From assembly GCF_000614145.1 (NCBI RefSeq), contig NZ_BAKK01000011.1, positions 1 to 64,000 of the forward strand: a stretch of 64,000 nucleotides of DNA, given 5' to 3'. Position numbers and translations under genes: made by a program. Under the pieces are notes generated by a model, which did no database searches, was not told where the DNA came from, and was given only the letters and a program-made list of their open reading frames with translations. Source of the DNA: Bacteroides faecichinchillae JCM 17102. GTDB taxonomy: Bacteria > Bacteroidota > Bacteroidia > Bacteroidales > Bacteroidaceae. Within the stretch, counting starts at the first letter, position 1. Every line of letters begins with the position of its first letter. Shown here one piece after another: positions 38,025 through 48,124 of the stretch.

Positions 38025-38095
38025 TCATTAACTTTTTAGCTTTCTGTGAATTATAGGCTCTATTTTGTTAAGTATTATATAACTCATTATTGAAG

Positions 38096-39076
38096 ATGGA
38101 AGATGTTAAAAGTCAATATAGTGTAAGTGTTATTATTCCAGTCCATAATACAGCTCCATATCTGAAACGTTGTGTAGAATCAGTGCGTAATCAACTTTTG
38201 AAAGATATTGAGATTATTCTGGTTGATAATAAGTCGGAAGATGCATCGCCTGCTATGTGCGATGAATATGCTAGGATAGATTCTCGCATAAAAGTGCTTC
38301 ACCTTTCGGAAGCTGGGCTTTCTATCGCTAGAAATGCAGGTATTAAAGTTGCAACGGCCCCATATGTAGGCTTTGTAGATAGTGATGACTATATTGATGA
38401 AAGAATGTATCAGGATTTACTATATGGCATGGAAACTTATCATGCAGATGTGTCCTATTGTAATTTTTGTTATGAGCATGAAGATGGACGAATAGAGCAT
38501 ATTTATCCAAATTCAGGGAATATGGTTGGACGTATTTCGAAAGAAGTTGTAGAAGATATTATATCTGAAAAGATTAGTAGCTCTTCATGCACGAAACTGT
38601 TTAAAAAGGATTTATTTGACTTTTTATTATTTCCTGAGGGAGTTTTCTGGGAAGATCATGCTATGATATATCAATTGATAGCACAGTGTAATAAAGTGGT
38701 ATGGATTGATCGGGATTATTATTTTTATCTCCAAAGAGAAGGAAGTATTTGTCATACTGTTGATAAGGTTAAGCAATATCATTTTTTCTTAGCTGAATAT
38801 CCAAGATTGGCATTCATAAAGAAAAATGATTTGTTTGTAGGAGAAGAAAGAGCAAGAGTTGTTCGTCAGATTGTACAAACTTGTTTTTGTCGTTTTACTG
38901 ATTTTATGAAAGACGCCAAACTGATTAAGGATAAGGAAGAAATTAAGGATATGCGAACTAAAATGAAACTGTGGCTTGATTTCTCTTCTGATGAAATAGA
39001 TCGATGGGTCTATAGGCGTGTAAGGAAGATCACATATATGTGGTTGATTTACTATTGGAAGCACTACCGCAAATGA
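38096..39076 (+). CDS. GT2-family glycosyltransferase
   Basis: The 326-residue GT-A enzyme has VSVIIPVHNTAPYLKRCVES, EIILVDNKSEDASP and VGFVDSDDYIDERMYQDL (metal-binding DSDD), the standard family 2 set. SSSCTKLFKKDLF and FPEGVFWEDHAMIYQLI mark the subgroup common in Bacteroides capsule clusters. ATG 38096 is chosen over a TTG two codons upstream. A strong terminator hairpin follows. Confidence 0.92.
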   Translation: MEDVKSQYSVSVIIPVHNTAPYLKRCVESVRNQLLKDIEIILVDNKSEDASPAMCDEYARIDSRIKVLHLSEAGLSIARNAGIKVATAPYVGFVDSDDYIDERMYQDLLYGMETYHADVSYCNFCYEHEDGRIEHIYPNSGNMVGRISKEVVEDIISEKISSSSCTKLFKKDLFDFLLFPEGVFWEDHAMIYQLIAQCNKVVWIDRDYYFYLQREGSICHTVDKVKQYHFFLAEYPRLAFIKKNDLFVGEERARVVRQIVQTCFCRFTDFMKDAKLIKDKEEIKDMRTKMKLWLDFSSDEIDRWVYRRVRKITYMWLIYYWKHYRK

Positions 39077-39116
39077 TATATAGCCGTTTTTGAATGTGAA
39101 TATTCCGGTAAAGTAT

Positions 39117-39158
39117 AAAATGCTATAGCCTTCCTGCTAGGAATTGCTATAGCATTTT
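39117..39158 (+). terminator. Rho-independent terminator
   Basis: Arms AAAATGCTATAGC (39117-39129) and its complement (39146-39158) form a perfect 13-bp stem with a 16-base loop. A T-tract continues to 39160 and beyond. Confidence 0.85.
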
Positions 39159-39204
39159 TTATTTTGTTTCCTCTTTAAAAGCTCTAATTTGGAGAGAGGG
39201 TATA

Positions 39205-40158
39205 TCAATTAAATAGAGTTCGTATTTTAAATTTGATATATCTAATAGGGAATAAGCGCACTTTTTTCCGCATACGGTCTGTTACATAATTAAGATCTAT
39301 GATTTTTGCGTAATGTCTAGCTTTCTTATAATTTCCTTTACGTATGTAGGTGTCGTAATAATGATAATAGGACGCATTTACCGCTTCCCAATATTCTTTT
39401 GATGGAACTATATCAAATTTTTTAATATAAAATGTTGTTATATCAATAACAGACAAAGCGAATCTTTCCCGTTTCTGTAAGTCTTGTGAATGACTGGCGG
39501 ATTCAGGTAAATCCCGATATACAGTGGTAGCTTCCGGGAAAAATTTTATTTTATAATGATATGCTATCCATAGCCACATCGGGTAATCTCCCATTAGCCA
39601 ATTATGTTTCTCTGGTTTAATATCATTTGTATACTCCATCAGGACGTTTGTACGTATACAGGTTGTTAAGGTTGGGATACGATTGATAATTAGTAAGTCA
39701 TTGAAATCATTAAACTCACGGCCAATTAAATTATCCTCCATTTTGCATTTACTTTGGTTGTACACATTACTACGGGTATAGACCATGGCATACTCAGGAT
39801 GATTCTCTAAGAAATCTATTTGCTTTTGAAGTTTGAGAGGATCAATCCAATAGTCGTCTCCTTCACATAATGCTATATATTTTCCTTTGGCTTTCGGATA
39901 GCAGAAAGAGGCGAGTATTGTTCTAATTCCTTTTGAATATTGATTCTTTTCTTGTAAAATAGGTTTGATGATGTCAGGATAAATGGCTACGTATTCACGA
40001 ATGATTTCTTGTGTTTTATCTGTAGATGCATCATCATGAACTAATACTTCAAAATGAAAGTTGGTTTTCTGTATCATAAAACCATCTAAACACTGCCTGA
40101 TAAAATTCTCATGGTTGTATGTCAGGCAACAAATTGTGACTGTAATTGAGTTGTCCAT
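39205..40158 (-). CDS. GT2-family glycosyltransferase
   Basis: The 317-residue GT2 enzyme has VTICCLTYNHENFIRQCLDG, EVLVHDDASTDKTQE and GKYIALCEGDDYWIDPLKL (metal motif). The layout with FLENHPEYAMVYTR is common in LPS and capsule glycosyltransferases. Its start abuts the epimerase stop (1-bp overlap). It is the last gene of the minus-strand run that begins at 43920. Confidence 0.92.
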   Translation of the reverse strand: MDNSITVTICCLTYNHENFIRQCLDGFMIQKTNFHFEVLVHDDASTDKTQEIIREYVAIYPDIIKPILQEKNQYSKGIRTILASFCYPKAKGKYIALCEGDDYWIDPLKLQKQIDFLENHPEYAMVYTRSNVYNQSKCKMEDNLIGREFNDFNDLLIINRIPTLTTCIRTNVLMEYTNDIKPEKHNWLMGDYPMWLWIAYHYKIKFFPEATTVYRDLPESASHSQDLQKRERFALSVIDITTFYIKKFDIVPSKEYWEAVNASYYHYYDTYIRKGNYKKARHYAKIIDLNYVTDRMRKKVRLFPIRYIKFKIRTLFN

Positions 40159-41153
40159 TAAGCTAATCTTAGTTCTGCAAAACGATTAATCTCCATTTCT
40201 TGCTTATAGTCTTCAAATAATTTATGGCAATTGTACAGAGGTACATAACCTAATTCCTCTTTGGCATTACTAATATCCATTAAAAAACCACCTCCACATA
40301 TTTTGTCGGGTCGGTAAATAACCGGAGAAGGATGAGAACTAGGAGAAAAGACATCAATAATAGTGAAAATTTGTTCTTCTATTGTGATAGGTATTCCTGT
40401 ACCTACATTGTAAAATCCTGTTTCCTGTTGGACTTCAACTGCTTTACATAACATTTGGCTAAAATCATAAACATGCACCATGTCTTTTGCGTAATGTGGG
40501 TCCCCCCATATTTCTAATGGTTCTCCGTTTTGAGCTTTTTCTATCATTTGGTATATAGGTCGTTTTGTCTTTATTCCGTTAGGATAATAGTATGGATAAG
40601 GACTATAATTATATATGGTTGGAAGTCGGAATATGAATTTTTTCAAACCAAATTCCTGATAATAGTGCTTTAATAATTCTAGCATGGTATTTTTAGCTAT
40701 AACATAAATGGCATGGTCGCCTGTATAGCTAAAATTAGGAGTAATATCTGGTTTGAGAATAACGTCATGTGGGTATAAAGAGACATCAAAAACTGTTTGT
40801 GTATAGAGAATACGGTCTACATGATTTTTACGACAATATTCCAATACATTAAATCCCCCTGTTATTATAGAGTCTATATACTTTTTAGGTTCATAAGTGT
40901 TCATATAAGAGGGTATTTGAGCAGACAAAAGCATCACTGCGAATACATTCTCTGTCGGTAATTGCTCAAAATCAGAGGCTTTTGTCAAATCAATGGAATA
41001 ATACTCAATACCACGTTTGGTGAAGAAATCCGTTTTGCGACGACCGGAAGCAATCACTTCATACTCATCCTTATTAAAATATTCTAGTGCATATTTCAAT
41101 AAATAAGAACCTACATTTCCAGTAGCGCCAAAAATAATTATTTTCTTTTTCAT
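40158..41153 (-). CDS. NAD-dependent sugar epimerase/dehydratase family protein
   Basis: The 331-residue short-chain-dehydrogenase-type protein has the NAD motif GATGNVGSYLL near residue 8. Conserved features include LRLPTIYNYSPY-like FRLPTIYNYSPYPYYYP and NVGTGIPITIEEQI. The catalytic pair is less typical: the YxxxK motif appears as YVIAK. ATG 41153 (MKKKIIIFG) is used, not the TTG 33 bp upstream. It likely makes an NDP-sugar for the neighbouring GT2. Product unknown. Confidence 0.83.
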   Translation of the reverse strand: MKKKIIIFGATGNVGSYLLKYALEYFNKDEYEVIASGRRKTDFFTKRGIEYYSIDLTKASDFEQLPTENVFAVMLLSAQIPSYMNTYEPKKYIDSIITGGFNVLEYCRKNHVDRILYTQTVFDVSLYPHDVILKPDITPNFSYTGDHAIYVIAKNTMLELLKHYYQEFGLKKFIFRLPTIYNYSPYPYYYPNGIKTKRPIYQMIEKAQNGEPLEIWGDPHYAKDMVHVYDFSQMLCKAVEVQQETGFYNVGTGIPITIEEQIFTIIDVFSPSSHPSPVIYRPDKICGGGFLMDISNAKEELGYVPLYNCHKLFEDYKQEMEINRFAELRLA

Positions 41154-41166
41154 AACAGTAAGTTTA

Positions 41167-42113
41167 TTATTCCAATATATGGTCAATTATATAATTCATT
41201 TCTTTTTCTTTGTATCGTTGGTCAATAGGGATAGGGTAGAGCCTTTCTGTGAACTCAGTCTCAATATCTTGTGCAGTAGTCCATTCAAAGACGCATTGCC
41301 AGTATTTAGGGATAAAAATCTTCTGAGATATCAGACTATGTCTAAGATTCACTTTATCATTCCAAAAAGGGTATGCCATTGGGACATCATCTGTGTCGGA
41401 AATGTTGAATTTTATTTTATTCAAGTTGTTCAAATGATGAGATAATATCATATAATTTTCTCGTCTTCTTTGAATTATTTGCTGATAATCTAAAGCCTTT
41501 AATATGTGCTCACTAAGGATAGACATACTATGTATTTCCATATTAGAGAAAGCACACTCGCTTTCTTTATAATCATTATAATACATTTCGGCAGTATGAA
41601 CTAGTCTTCCTACTAAGTGTTTTGTGTGTAAATTCGGGACATACGGTGGGAATTTCTTGTCTAATGGATAATCTGTATATAGATATGCTCCGTCTGGTAC
41701 TCCAAAAAATTTGCGTGCTGAATAAAAAGTGTCGGTATGCTTTACAGGAGAGGAAAAAAAGGCTTGGGCATTATCTACAATCAGATTTTTGTATTGTTTG
41801 GATAATGATAGGACAGTATTTTGCTTTAATCCAAAATAATTTGTATATAAGAGAGCTTCATCTTTATCCAAGACTTTATCAAATATAGGTTCCAACATTT
41901 CATTGATATGATAGAAATTATATTCAACACCTAATTTTTTATAGGCTCTAATAATACATCGCAGGTATAATATGGAATATTTATTTTTTTGTATTTTCTT
42001 GCAAGCAGTATATATTCCAAGCATTGGCGAGCTGTACTTAGCTTTATAGCATTTTTATGATAATGCTCACCTTCCCGAAACTCCAGTTCGAAATATCCTC
42101 CTATAGGTTTCAT
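41167..42113 (-). pseudogene. DegT-like PLP-fold sugar aminotransferase, one frameshift
   Basis: Two frames (42113-41931 and 42024-41167) form one gene. The first ends DVLLEPIKN. Adding an A at the run 41935-41940 (T-run on the plus strand) gives DVLLEPIKKLGVEYNFYH and a 315-residue protein. LIVDNAQAFF and YSARKFFGVPDGAYLYTD correspond to the PLP-binding Asp and the Schiff-base Lys of DegT/DnrJ/EryC1/StrS enzymes. It is shorter than the usual 370 residues. It sits between WbqC (ATGA overlap) and the epimerase, in a sugar-modification cassette. Confidence 0.78.
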
Positions 42114-42802
42114 CTTAGAACAAATGAATCAAGTAATAGATTAACGTTTTGTTTTGAATTATTCATCAAAACATCAATGATTGACAGTCCTGGAACAAAG
42201 TCCTTGTTATGCATTTGGGTATACGGTTGTATTATTGTTTCGATGAAACTTAAAGTGATGTTATGTTCTTTGAATTCTTTTTTACTATATAACTCTTGTC
42301 CTCCAATGGCATTATAGTAAGTGTCTGCTCCTAATATATTGCAAATATTCAATACTTTGTCTTTTCCCTTTAACGTGTTATCTTTTTGTATGTTTGATGA
42401 CATAATGATTTCCGTATCTATTGATAAATAACCAAGTATCTCGCGAAAGCTATTAGCTATAAAAAGTGGCAATTGTTTGTTGGGAAATGATATTATTTTT
42501 TCCATTAATGCCATTGTTTCTTCAAAATTGCTTGATTTAGAATAGTTTATATGGAGCGTTTTCATTAATTTTTTAAAATCATCTCCAATTTCTATTTCAT
42601 TAAATAACTTATTAGGACTCGCACCTTTTAATACGATAGTGAACATTTGCTTTTCACCATTTATTAATAGATTATTTCGGCTGACCCATCCCCCTTTTAT
42701 ATAATTAACATCATCGTATACCACATATTTATCAACTGATTTTATTAATTGAAAGTAACCAATGTAAGGCATAAAGTAAGGTTGCATGATTCCTACGGTC
42801 AT
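42110..42802 (-). CDS. WbqC family protein
   Basis: The 230-residue protein begins GIMQPYFMPYIGYFQLIK and YDDVNYIKGGWVSRNN, the WbqC family signature. WbqC-like proteins recur in O-antigen clusters and have been linked with N-acylation or amino-sugar decoration, but without proven chemistry. It lies between two DegT-like genes; its stop overlaps the next gene (ATGA), so the gene set is translationally coupled. Confidence 0.9.
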   Translation of the reverse strand: MTVGIMQPYFMPYIGYFQLIKSVDKYVVYDDVNYIKGGWVSRNNLLINGEKQMFTIVLKGASPNKLFNEIEIGDDFKKLMKTLHINYSKSSNFEETMALMEKIISFPNKQLPLFIANSFREILGYLSIDTEIIMSSNIQKDNTLKGKDKVLNICNILGADTYYNAIGGQELYSKKEFKEHNITLSFIETIIQPYTQMHNKDFVPGLSIIDVLMNNSKQNVNLLLDSFVLR

Positions 42803-42807
42803 ATTTT

Positions 42808-43920
42808 TTACTTTTTAATGATTACAGATATAATTTTTTCTATATTTTCTGGTGTTAATGCATGATGCATCGGCAAACAAATAACTTTATTAGCCATTTG
42901 AGTGGCGATAGGTAAGTTCTCCGGTCGTGCCGATTCTAGTCCTCTATAAGTAGAAAATGTACTGATGAGAGGATAGAAGTATCGTCTTCCCCATACATTT
43001 TGCTCTTTCATTTTAAAATAAAGTTCATCTCGTGTCATCCCATATTTTTCTTCGTCTACGAAAATTGGAAAGTAGGAATAGTTATGGCGTACATTGGGCA
43101 TATCATCGAAGAAAGTTATACCAGTTATGTCTTGTAATGCTGTACGGTATTTGATAGCGACTTGATGACGAGCTTCAATTGCCTGGTCGACTGATTTTAG
43201 GTTGAGTAAACCGAATGCTGCACGTACCTCGTCCATTTTACTATTAATTCCCGGAGCGACAACTTCTGTTTCATTGGCAAAACCAAAGTTTTTCAAATAA
43301 TCAATGCGTTTCTTCGTTTGTTCGTCATGTACGATCAATGCTCCTCCTTCTAAGGTATTATAGACTTTAGTTGCATGGAAACTTAAAGTAGACATATCTC
43401 CTGTCTTTAATATACTTTCCCCATTAACTTCGACGCCAAAGGCGTGGGCTGCATCATAAATAACTTTTAAACCATATTTATCTGCTATTTCTTGAATTCT
43501 TTCTGTATCACATGGCTTTCCATATACATGCACAGGCATAATAGCTGTTGTTCGTGGAGTGATGGCCGCTTCTATTTTTTCCGGATTAAGGTTACAGGTA
43601 TTGGGATCTATATCTACAAAAACAGGTTTGATGCCGTTCCACCAGAGAGAATGAGTCGTTGCAACGAAACTGAAAGGAGTAGTAATCACTTCACCGGTTA
43701 TACGCAATGCTTGTAAAGCTGTGATTAGAGGTAAAGTTCCGTTGGTAAATAAACAAAGATAAGGTACTTTTAGATAAGTAGCCAATTCTGTTTCAAGCTT
43801 TTTATGGAAACTACCGTTATTGGTTAGTATTTTACTTTCCCAGATTTCTTTTAAGGATGATGTGAAGTCATCTAGAGATGGTAATAAGGGGGAAGTTACA
43901 TATATGGGTTTATCATTCAT
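42808..43920 (-). CDS. DegT/DnrJ/EryC1/StrS aminotransferase
   Basis: The 370-residue fold-type I PLP enzyme makes an amino sugar on an NDP-sugar. VIYDAAHAFGVEVNG holds the PLP-binding Asp, and LSFHATKVYNTLEGGAL the Schiff-base Lys. FGFANETEVVAPGINSKMDEVRAAFGLL is typical of VioA/FdtB-type enzymes. It is the first gene of the minus-strand cassette (aminotransferase, WbqC, DegT-like, epimerase, GT2). The promoter box is at 43961-43968. Confidence 0.92.
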   Translation of the reverse strand: MNDKPIYVTSPLLPSLDDFTSSLKEIWESKILTNNGSFHKKLETELATYLKVPYLCLFTNGTLPLITALQALRITGEVITTPFSFVATTHSLWWNGIKPVFVDIDPNTCNLNPEKIEAAITPRTTAIMPVHVYGKPCDTERIQEIADKYGLKVIYDAAHAFGVEVNGESILKTGDMSTLSFHATKVYNTLEGGALIVHDEQTKKRIDYLKNFGFANETEVVAPGINSKMDEVRAAFGLLNLKSVDQAIEARHQVAIKYRTALQDITGITFFDDMPNVRHNYSYFPIFVDEEKYGMTRDELYFKMKEQNVWGRRYFYPLISTFSTYRGLESARPENLPIATQMANKVICLPMHHALTPENIEKIISVIIKK

Positions 43921-43960
43921 CTTTTATCTTTATTTATTCTATTCTTTAAGATGTAATGGA

Positions 43961-43968
43961 CAAAGATA
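43961..43968 (-). promoter_or_regulatory. -7 box of the aminotransferase-WbqC cassette
   Basis: CAAAGATA (TATCTTTG on the coding strand) lies about 40 bp before ATG 43920. Confidence 0.5.
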
Positions 43969-44043
43969 AATAGATTATAAAAGCTATCAAAACATATTAT
44001 GTAACTTTAGTAACTATTTTTTTCTTATGATTGGTTGATTGTG

Positions 44044-44051
44044 TATCTTTG
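44044..44051 (+). promoter_or_regulatory. -7 box of the GT14-like gene
   Basis: TATCTTTG matches TAnnTTTG and lies 39 bp before ATG 44091, excluding an upstream in-frame start at 44031. Confidence 0.55.
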
Positions 44052-44090
44052 TACAGTTTAATTTTATCATTAATTTCAAAAATTAAGGTC

Positions 44091-44966
44091 ATGCGACATG
44101 CTTTTTTACTGATTGCTCACAATGAATTTCAATTGTTGAAGGTACTGCTTTCTATGCTTGATGATAAAAGAAATGATATTTTTTTGCATATCGATAAAAA
44201 AGTGGATATAAAGTCACTAGATAAGGATTTATTTATACTGAAGCATGCCCGTCTTTTCTTACTGGAACATCGCCTCGATGTCAGATGGGGAGATATTAGT
44301 GTGGTAAAGGTTGAGATGTTAATGTTTGAAACGGCCAGAATGAAAGGTCCCTATGATTATTATCATTTATTGTCAGGAGTGGATTTACCCATAAAATCTC
44401 AGGATTATATCCATGAATTTTTTGAAAAGAATAAGGGGTATGAGTTTGTTGCTTACTCTCAAGGCGAGGCAAATCTGAAGGATCTTGAATGGAAAATGTC
44501 CAACTATCATTTATTTACTAGATATTATAAGATACCTCCTCGTTTTCGAAAAAAGTAGAAACGTTTTCGACAAAAGTTCCTGAATTTGCAGAAGAAGTAT
44601 CATTACTGTCGTCCTTATGAAATCGATTTTAAAAAAGGTTCGAACTGGGTTAGTATATCTAATGATTTGGTGACAATTTTACTGGAAAAGAAGAAATTTA
44701 TTTTAAAGCGTTTTAAGTATGTTTGTTGTGGTGATGAGATTTTTCTTCATTCCATTTTGTGGAATTCTCCCTTACGAGATAAAATATACAGAGTGAATCG
44801 AGATGCCGGTAATGGGATTCGTGCGATAGACTGGACTAGGGGAGACCCTTATGTGTGGAAAAAGGAAGATTTGTCATTGCTGCTTGAATCCGACGATTTA
44901 TTTGCTAGAAAATTTAGTTCTGATGATATGGAGATTGTGATGAAAGTGAAGGAACTGTTTTCTTGA
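44091..44966 (+). pseudogene. GT14-like (core-2/I-branching) transferase, in-frame TAG
   Basis: The 291-codon frame starts MRHAFLLIAHNEFQLLK (ATG 44091, after the promoter box) and reads DDKRNDIFLHIDKKVD and DYYHLLSGVDLPIKSQDYI, the core-2/I-branching beta-1,6-GlcNAc transferase motif set. A TAG at 44556-44558 after PPRFRKK interrupts it. The same frame continues KRFRQKFLNLQKKYHYC and ends with WTRGDPYVWKKEDLSLLL, also typical. This is a nonsense change, not a frameshift. If real, the LOS glycan would lack this sugar. Confidence 0.8.
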
Positions 44967-45030
44967 ATATTACCTTATGAGTTTTTAGAGAATGAGAAGC
45001 CGCTAATAAATATATGAATTTTGAAATAAA

Positions 45031-45937
45031 ATGAAGACAGAACAATTTCAAGGGCTTAAATTGCTATTTGTATTATCTATTGTTTTTATGCATGCCGGAA
45101 TGCCAATTCTGGGTGAAGGGGCAGATTTATGTTCTTTCTTTTTTGTAATTTCCGGCTTCTTCTATAAAGGAGAAACTTGCGTGAGATATCGAGATTATAT
45201 GTGGAACAAGATTTCTTCCATGTTGCCTTTGCAGTGGCTGTCTGTCATACTTGCTGTCGTCGTTCTTCATTTATCTGTACACTGGGATATAATACCCCAT
45301 TTGTTATTGTTGCAATCGTATATACCGGAAAAAGGCTTTGAGTTTTTTAATTATAATGGTGTTGCTTGGTTCTTATCTTCTTTGATGTTTTGTTACGCTT
45401 TAAGTCCGGTAGTCTATAAAGTGATATTGAAAATAAAAGATAAAAAGCTCTTTTTGATATTACTGTTTTTTATAATTTGGGCTTTATGTAAATTTGTTAG
45501 TGGAGAGTACGCTACCTGGTTCATATATGTTTCACCTGTTTTTAGATTGGTAGAGTATAGCATAGGTGTCACATTGAGGCAGATTGCAAATAATAGTAAT
45601 AGGATTTTCGTGAAGAATATATATGCTAATATTATTATAATTTGTGTTTATCTTTTGTTTTTAAGGTATCGTGTGTTTGGAAATACTTCAGCCATTTTAC
45701 ATTCGCTTTTTTATTTTTTATTTCTACCTGAATGTTGAAACTTGTTTAACCAGACTTTTCTCGTTGAAAGCCATTGTTTTTTTAGCTAAGTACTGTATTT
45801 ATATTTATATGCTTCATTGTATCTTCTTGTCTTTATATTCTCATTGCGGGATATTGAAAGTACCTTTGGCTATACTCAGTGCTTTGTGTTTTGGAATGGT
45901 TTATGAGTATATTTATAATAAGGTACGTTGCCGGTAA
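45031..45937 (+). pseudogene. Acyltransferase-3 family membrane protein, one frameshift
   Basis: Two frames (45031-45738 and 45671-45937) join if one T is removed from the T-runs at about 45709-45721, giving about 301 residues. The protein has many membrane segments and starts QFQGLKLLFVLSIVFMHAGM, the conserved histidine-bearing first helix of acyltransferase family 3 (O-acetyltransferases of surface glycans). It is the last gene before the MsbA-like exporter. Exact shift position is ambiguous because the region is nearly all T. O-acetylation of LOS is inferred. Confidence 0.75.
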
Positions 45938-46286
45938 AAAAAGGTATTAGTTGCCTTTGTTTAGGTAGGGAACACTGAATAAACTGAAAAATCCAGCTAT
46001 ATAGCGAAAATGTGTAGGGGCGACTATTCTGAGTCTTTTGAATGAAAATCTGATGTTTTGCTTTTCTGAATACACTACTTCTGGGGAACTATATCTATCT
46101 ATACTAGATGGTTTGGTCAAGATGTGTCCAGAATACTATTGGGTGGCAATATTTCCCAGTTACAAGAACAAATAGTATTTTTAATTCCTCTTTTTCGATA
46201 ATTGATATTAATAATTGTGGGAAACTTTCATCTATTAAGTGGTTTTTGTTGTATCTTTGCGACCTTAACTCATTTAATTATCAATA
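45938..46286. other. 349-bp gap before the ABC exporter
   Basis: No supportable gene. A short open stretch around 46026-46173 has no start site or recognised family. The msbA-like promoter box is at 46252-46259. Confidence 0.45.
46252..46259 (+). promoter_or_regulatory. -7 box of the MsbA-like gene
   Basis: TATCTTTG matches TAnnTTTG, 27 bp upstream of ATG 46287. Confidence 0.55.
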
Positions 46287-48122
46287 ATGAAGGAATTTCT
46301 ACAATTAATGCGACGCTTTTTGTGGCCCTATAAAAGGTTCATTGGATGGGCTGTCGTGCTGAACATCTTGTCTGCTGTCTTTAATGTGTTCTCATTTTCT
46401 TTGTTGATTCCAATCTTGAATATCTTATTCAAAACTGAAGAAAATCCAGAAGTCTATCACTATATGGAGTGGGGGACGGACAAGTTTGACGTAGTATTGA
46501 AAAATAACTTTTATTATTATGTAACGGATATGATTCAGGCTGGAGGACCTGGGCAAGTGTTGTTATTGTTAGGAATTGGATTAACAGTGATGACATTGTT
46601 GAAAACAGCCTGTTATTTTGCATCATCGGCAGTAATGATTCCGTTGCGTACAGGTGTGGTTCGTGATATTCGTATTACAGTTTATGCCAAAGTAATGCGT
46701 CTTCCATTAAGCTTCTTTTCCGAAGAGAGAAAGGGAGATATTATTGCGCGTATGAGTGGTGATGTTGGTGAGGTGGAGAACTCTATTACCAGTTCATTGG
46801 ATATGCTGTTGAAGAATCCCATCATGATTCTTATTTATTTCACTACACTAATTATATTAAGTTGGCAACTGACTCTCTTCACGATATTGGTATTGCCCGG
46901 AATGGGATGGCTGATGGGTAAAGTGGGTAGGAAGCTGAAACGCCAGTCATTGGAAGCGCAATCGAAATGGAGTGATTCGATGTCCCAATTGGAGGAAACT
47001 TTAGGTGGTTTACGTATAATCAAAGCATTTATTGCAGAAGATCGTATGATTAATCGTTTTACGAAATGCAGTAACGAACTACGTGATGCTTCCAACAGAG
47101 TGGCTATGCGTCAAGTATTGGCACATCCGTTGAGTGAGTTTTTGGGGACGATTTTAATTGTGGCTGTACTGTGGTTCGGTGGATCGTTGATCTTATCTGA
47201 AGGTTCTACATTGAGTGCTTCCAAGTTTATCTATTATATGGTAATCTTATATAGCGTTATCAATCCGTTGAAAGATTTTGCTAAAGCCGGATATAATATT
47301 CCAAAGGGGTTAGCTTCAATGGAACGCGTGGATAAGATTCTAAAAGCTGAGAATAATATCAAAGAGATCGCTAATCCTAAACCCTTGAAAGGATTGAATG
47401 ATAGGATTGAATTTAAAGATATCTCGTTTAGCTATGATGGTAAGAGGGAAGTCCTGAAACACGTTAATTTAACGGTGCCTAAGGGACAAACGATTGCGCT
47501 GGTTGGACAATCCGGTTCCGGAAAGTCTACGTTGGTAGATCTGTTACCCCGTTACCATGACGTGCAAGAAGGAACGATTACTATTGATGGTACAAGTATT
47601 AAAGACGTTCGTATTGCGGATTTGCGTACTTTGATTGGCAATGTGAATCAAGAGGCCATTTTGTTTAACGATACCTTCTTTAATAACATCGCTTTCGGGG
47701 TGGAAAATGCCACGATGGAACAAGTAGTAGAAGCTGCTAAAATAGCGAATGCACATGATTTTATTATGGAGAAACCAGAAGGATATAATACCAATATTGG
47801 CGATCGTGGTGGAAAACTATCCGGTGGTCAGCGGCAACGTATTAGTATTGCACGTGCTATATTGAAGAATCCACCTATTCTGATTTTGGATGAAGCGACT
47901 TCTGCTCTTGATACAGAGTCCGAACGTCTGGTGCAAGAAGCGTTAGAACGACTGATGAAAACACGTACTACAATTGCGATCGCTCACCGTCTATCAACTA
48001 TTAAGAATGCAGATGAAATTTGTGTACTCTATGAAGGGGAGATTGTAGAGCGTGGTAGACATGAAGAGTTGATCGAATTAGACGGTTATTATAAGAGACT
48101 GCACGATATGCAGCAACTATAA
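46287..48122 (+). CDS. MsbA-like ABC exporter (fused membrane and ATPase domains)
   Basis: The 611-residue half-transporter has an N-terminal six-helix domain (about residues 1-330) and a C-terminal ATPase. Walker A is GQSGSGKST, the signature LSGGQRQRIS, Walker B ILILDEATSALD, and the H-loop IAIAHRLST. The likely role is flipping lipid A-core or LOS across the inner membrane, judging by its position at the end of the glycan cluster. Other lipid or drug export cannot be excluded. Convergent with the RNase H gene (2-bp gap). Confidence 0.9.
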   Translation: MKEFLQLMRRFLWPYKRFIGWAVVLNILSAVFNVFSFSLLIPILNILFKTEENPEVYHYMEWGTDKFDVVLKNNFYYYVTDMIQAGGPGQVLLLLGIGLTVMTLLKTACYFASSAVMIPLRTGVVRDIRITVYAKVMRLPLSFFSEERKGDIIARMSGDVGEVENSITSSLDMLLKNPIMILIYFTTLIILSWQLTLFTILVLPGMGWLMGKVGRKLKRQSLEAQSKWSDSMSQLEETLGGLRIIKAFIAEDRMINRFTKCSNELRDASNRVAMRQVLAHPLSEFLGTILIVAVLWFGGSLILSEGSTLSASKFIYYMVILYSVINPLKDFAKAGYNIPKGLASMERVDKILKAENNIKEIANPKPLKGLNDRIEFKDISFSYDGKREVLKHVNLTVPKGQTIALVGQSGSGKSTLVDLLPRYHDVQEGTITIDGTSIKDVRIADLRTLIGNVNQEAILFNDTFFNNIAFGVENATMEQVVEAAKIANAHDFIMEKPEGYNTNIGDRGGKLSGGQRQRISIARAILKNPPILILDEATSALDTESERLVQEALERLMKTRTTIAIAHRLSTIKNADEICVLYEGEIVERGRHEELIELDGYYKRLHDMQQL

Positions 48123-48124
48123 TT

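Noticed and set aside
37903-38028. N-terminal extension of the GT2-GT4 gene starting at 38028
   Set aside because: It precedes the predicted promoter box (37958-37965), and GT2 proteins normally begin near the VDIVVPIYN strand.
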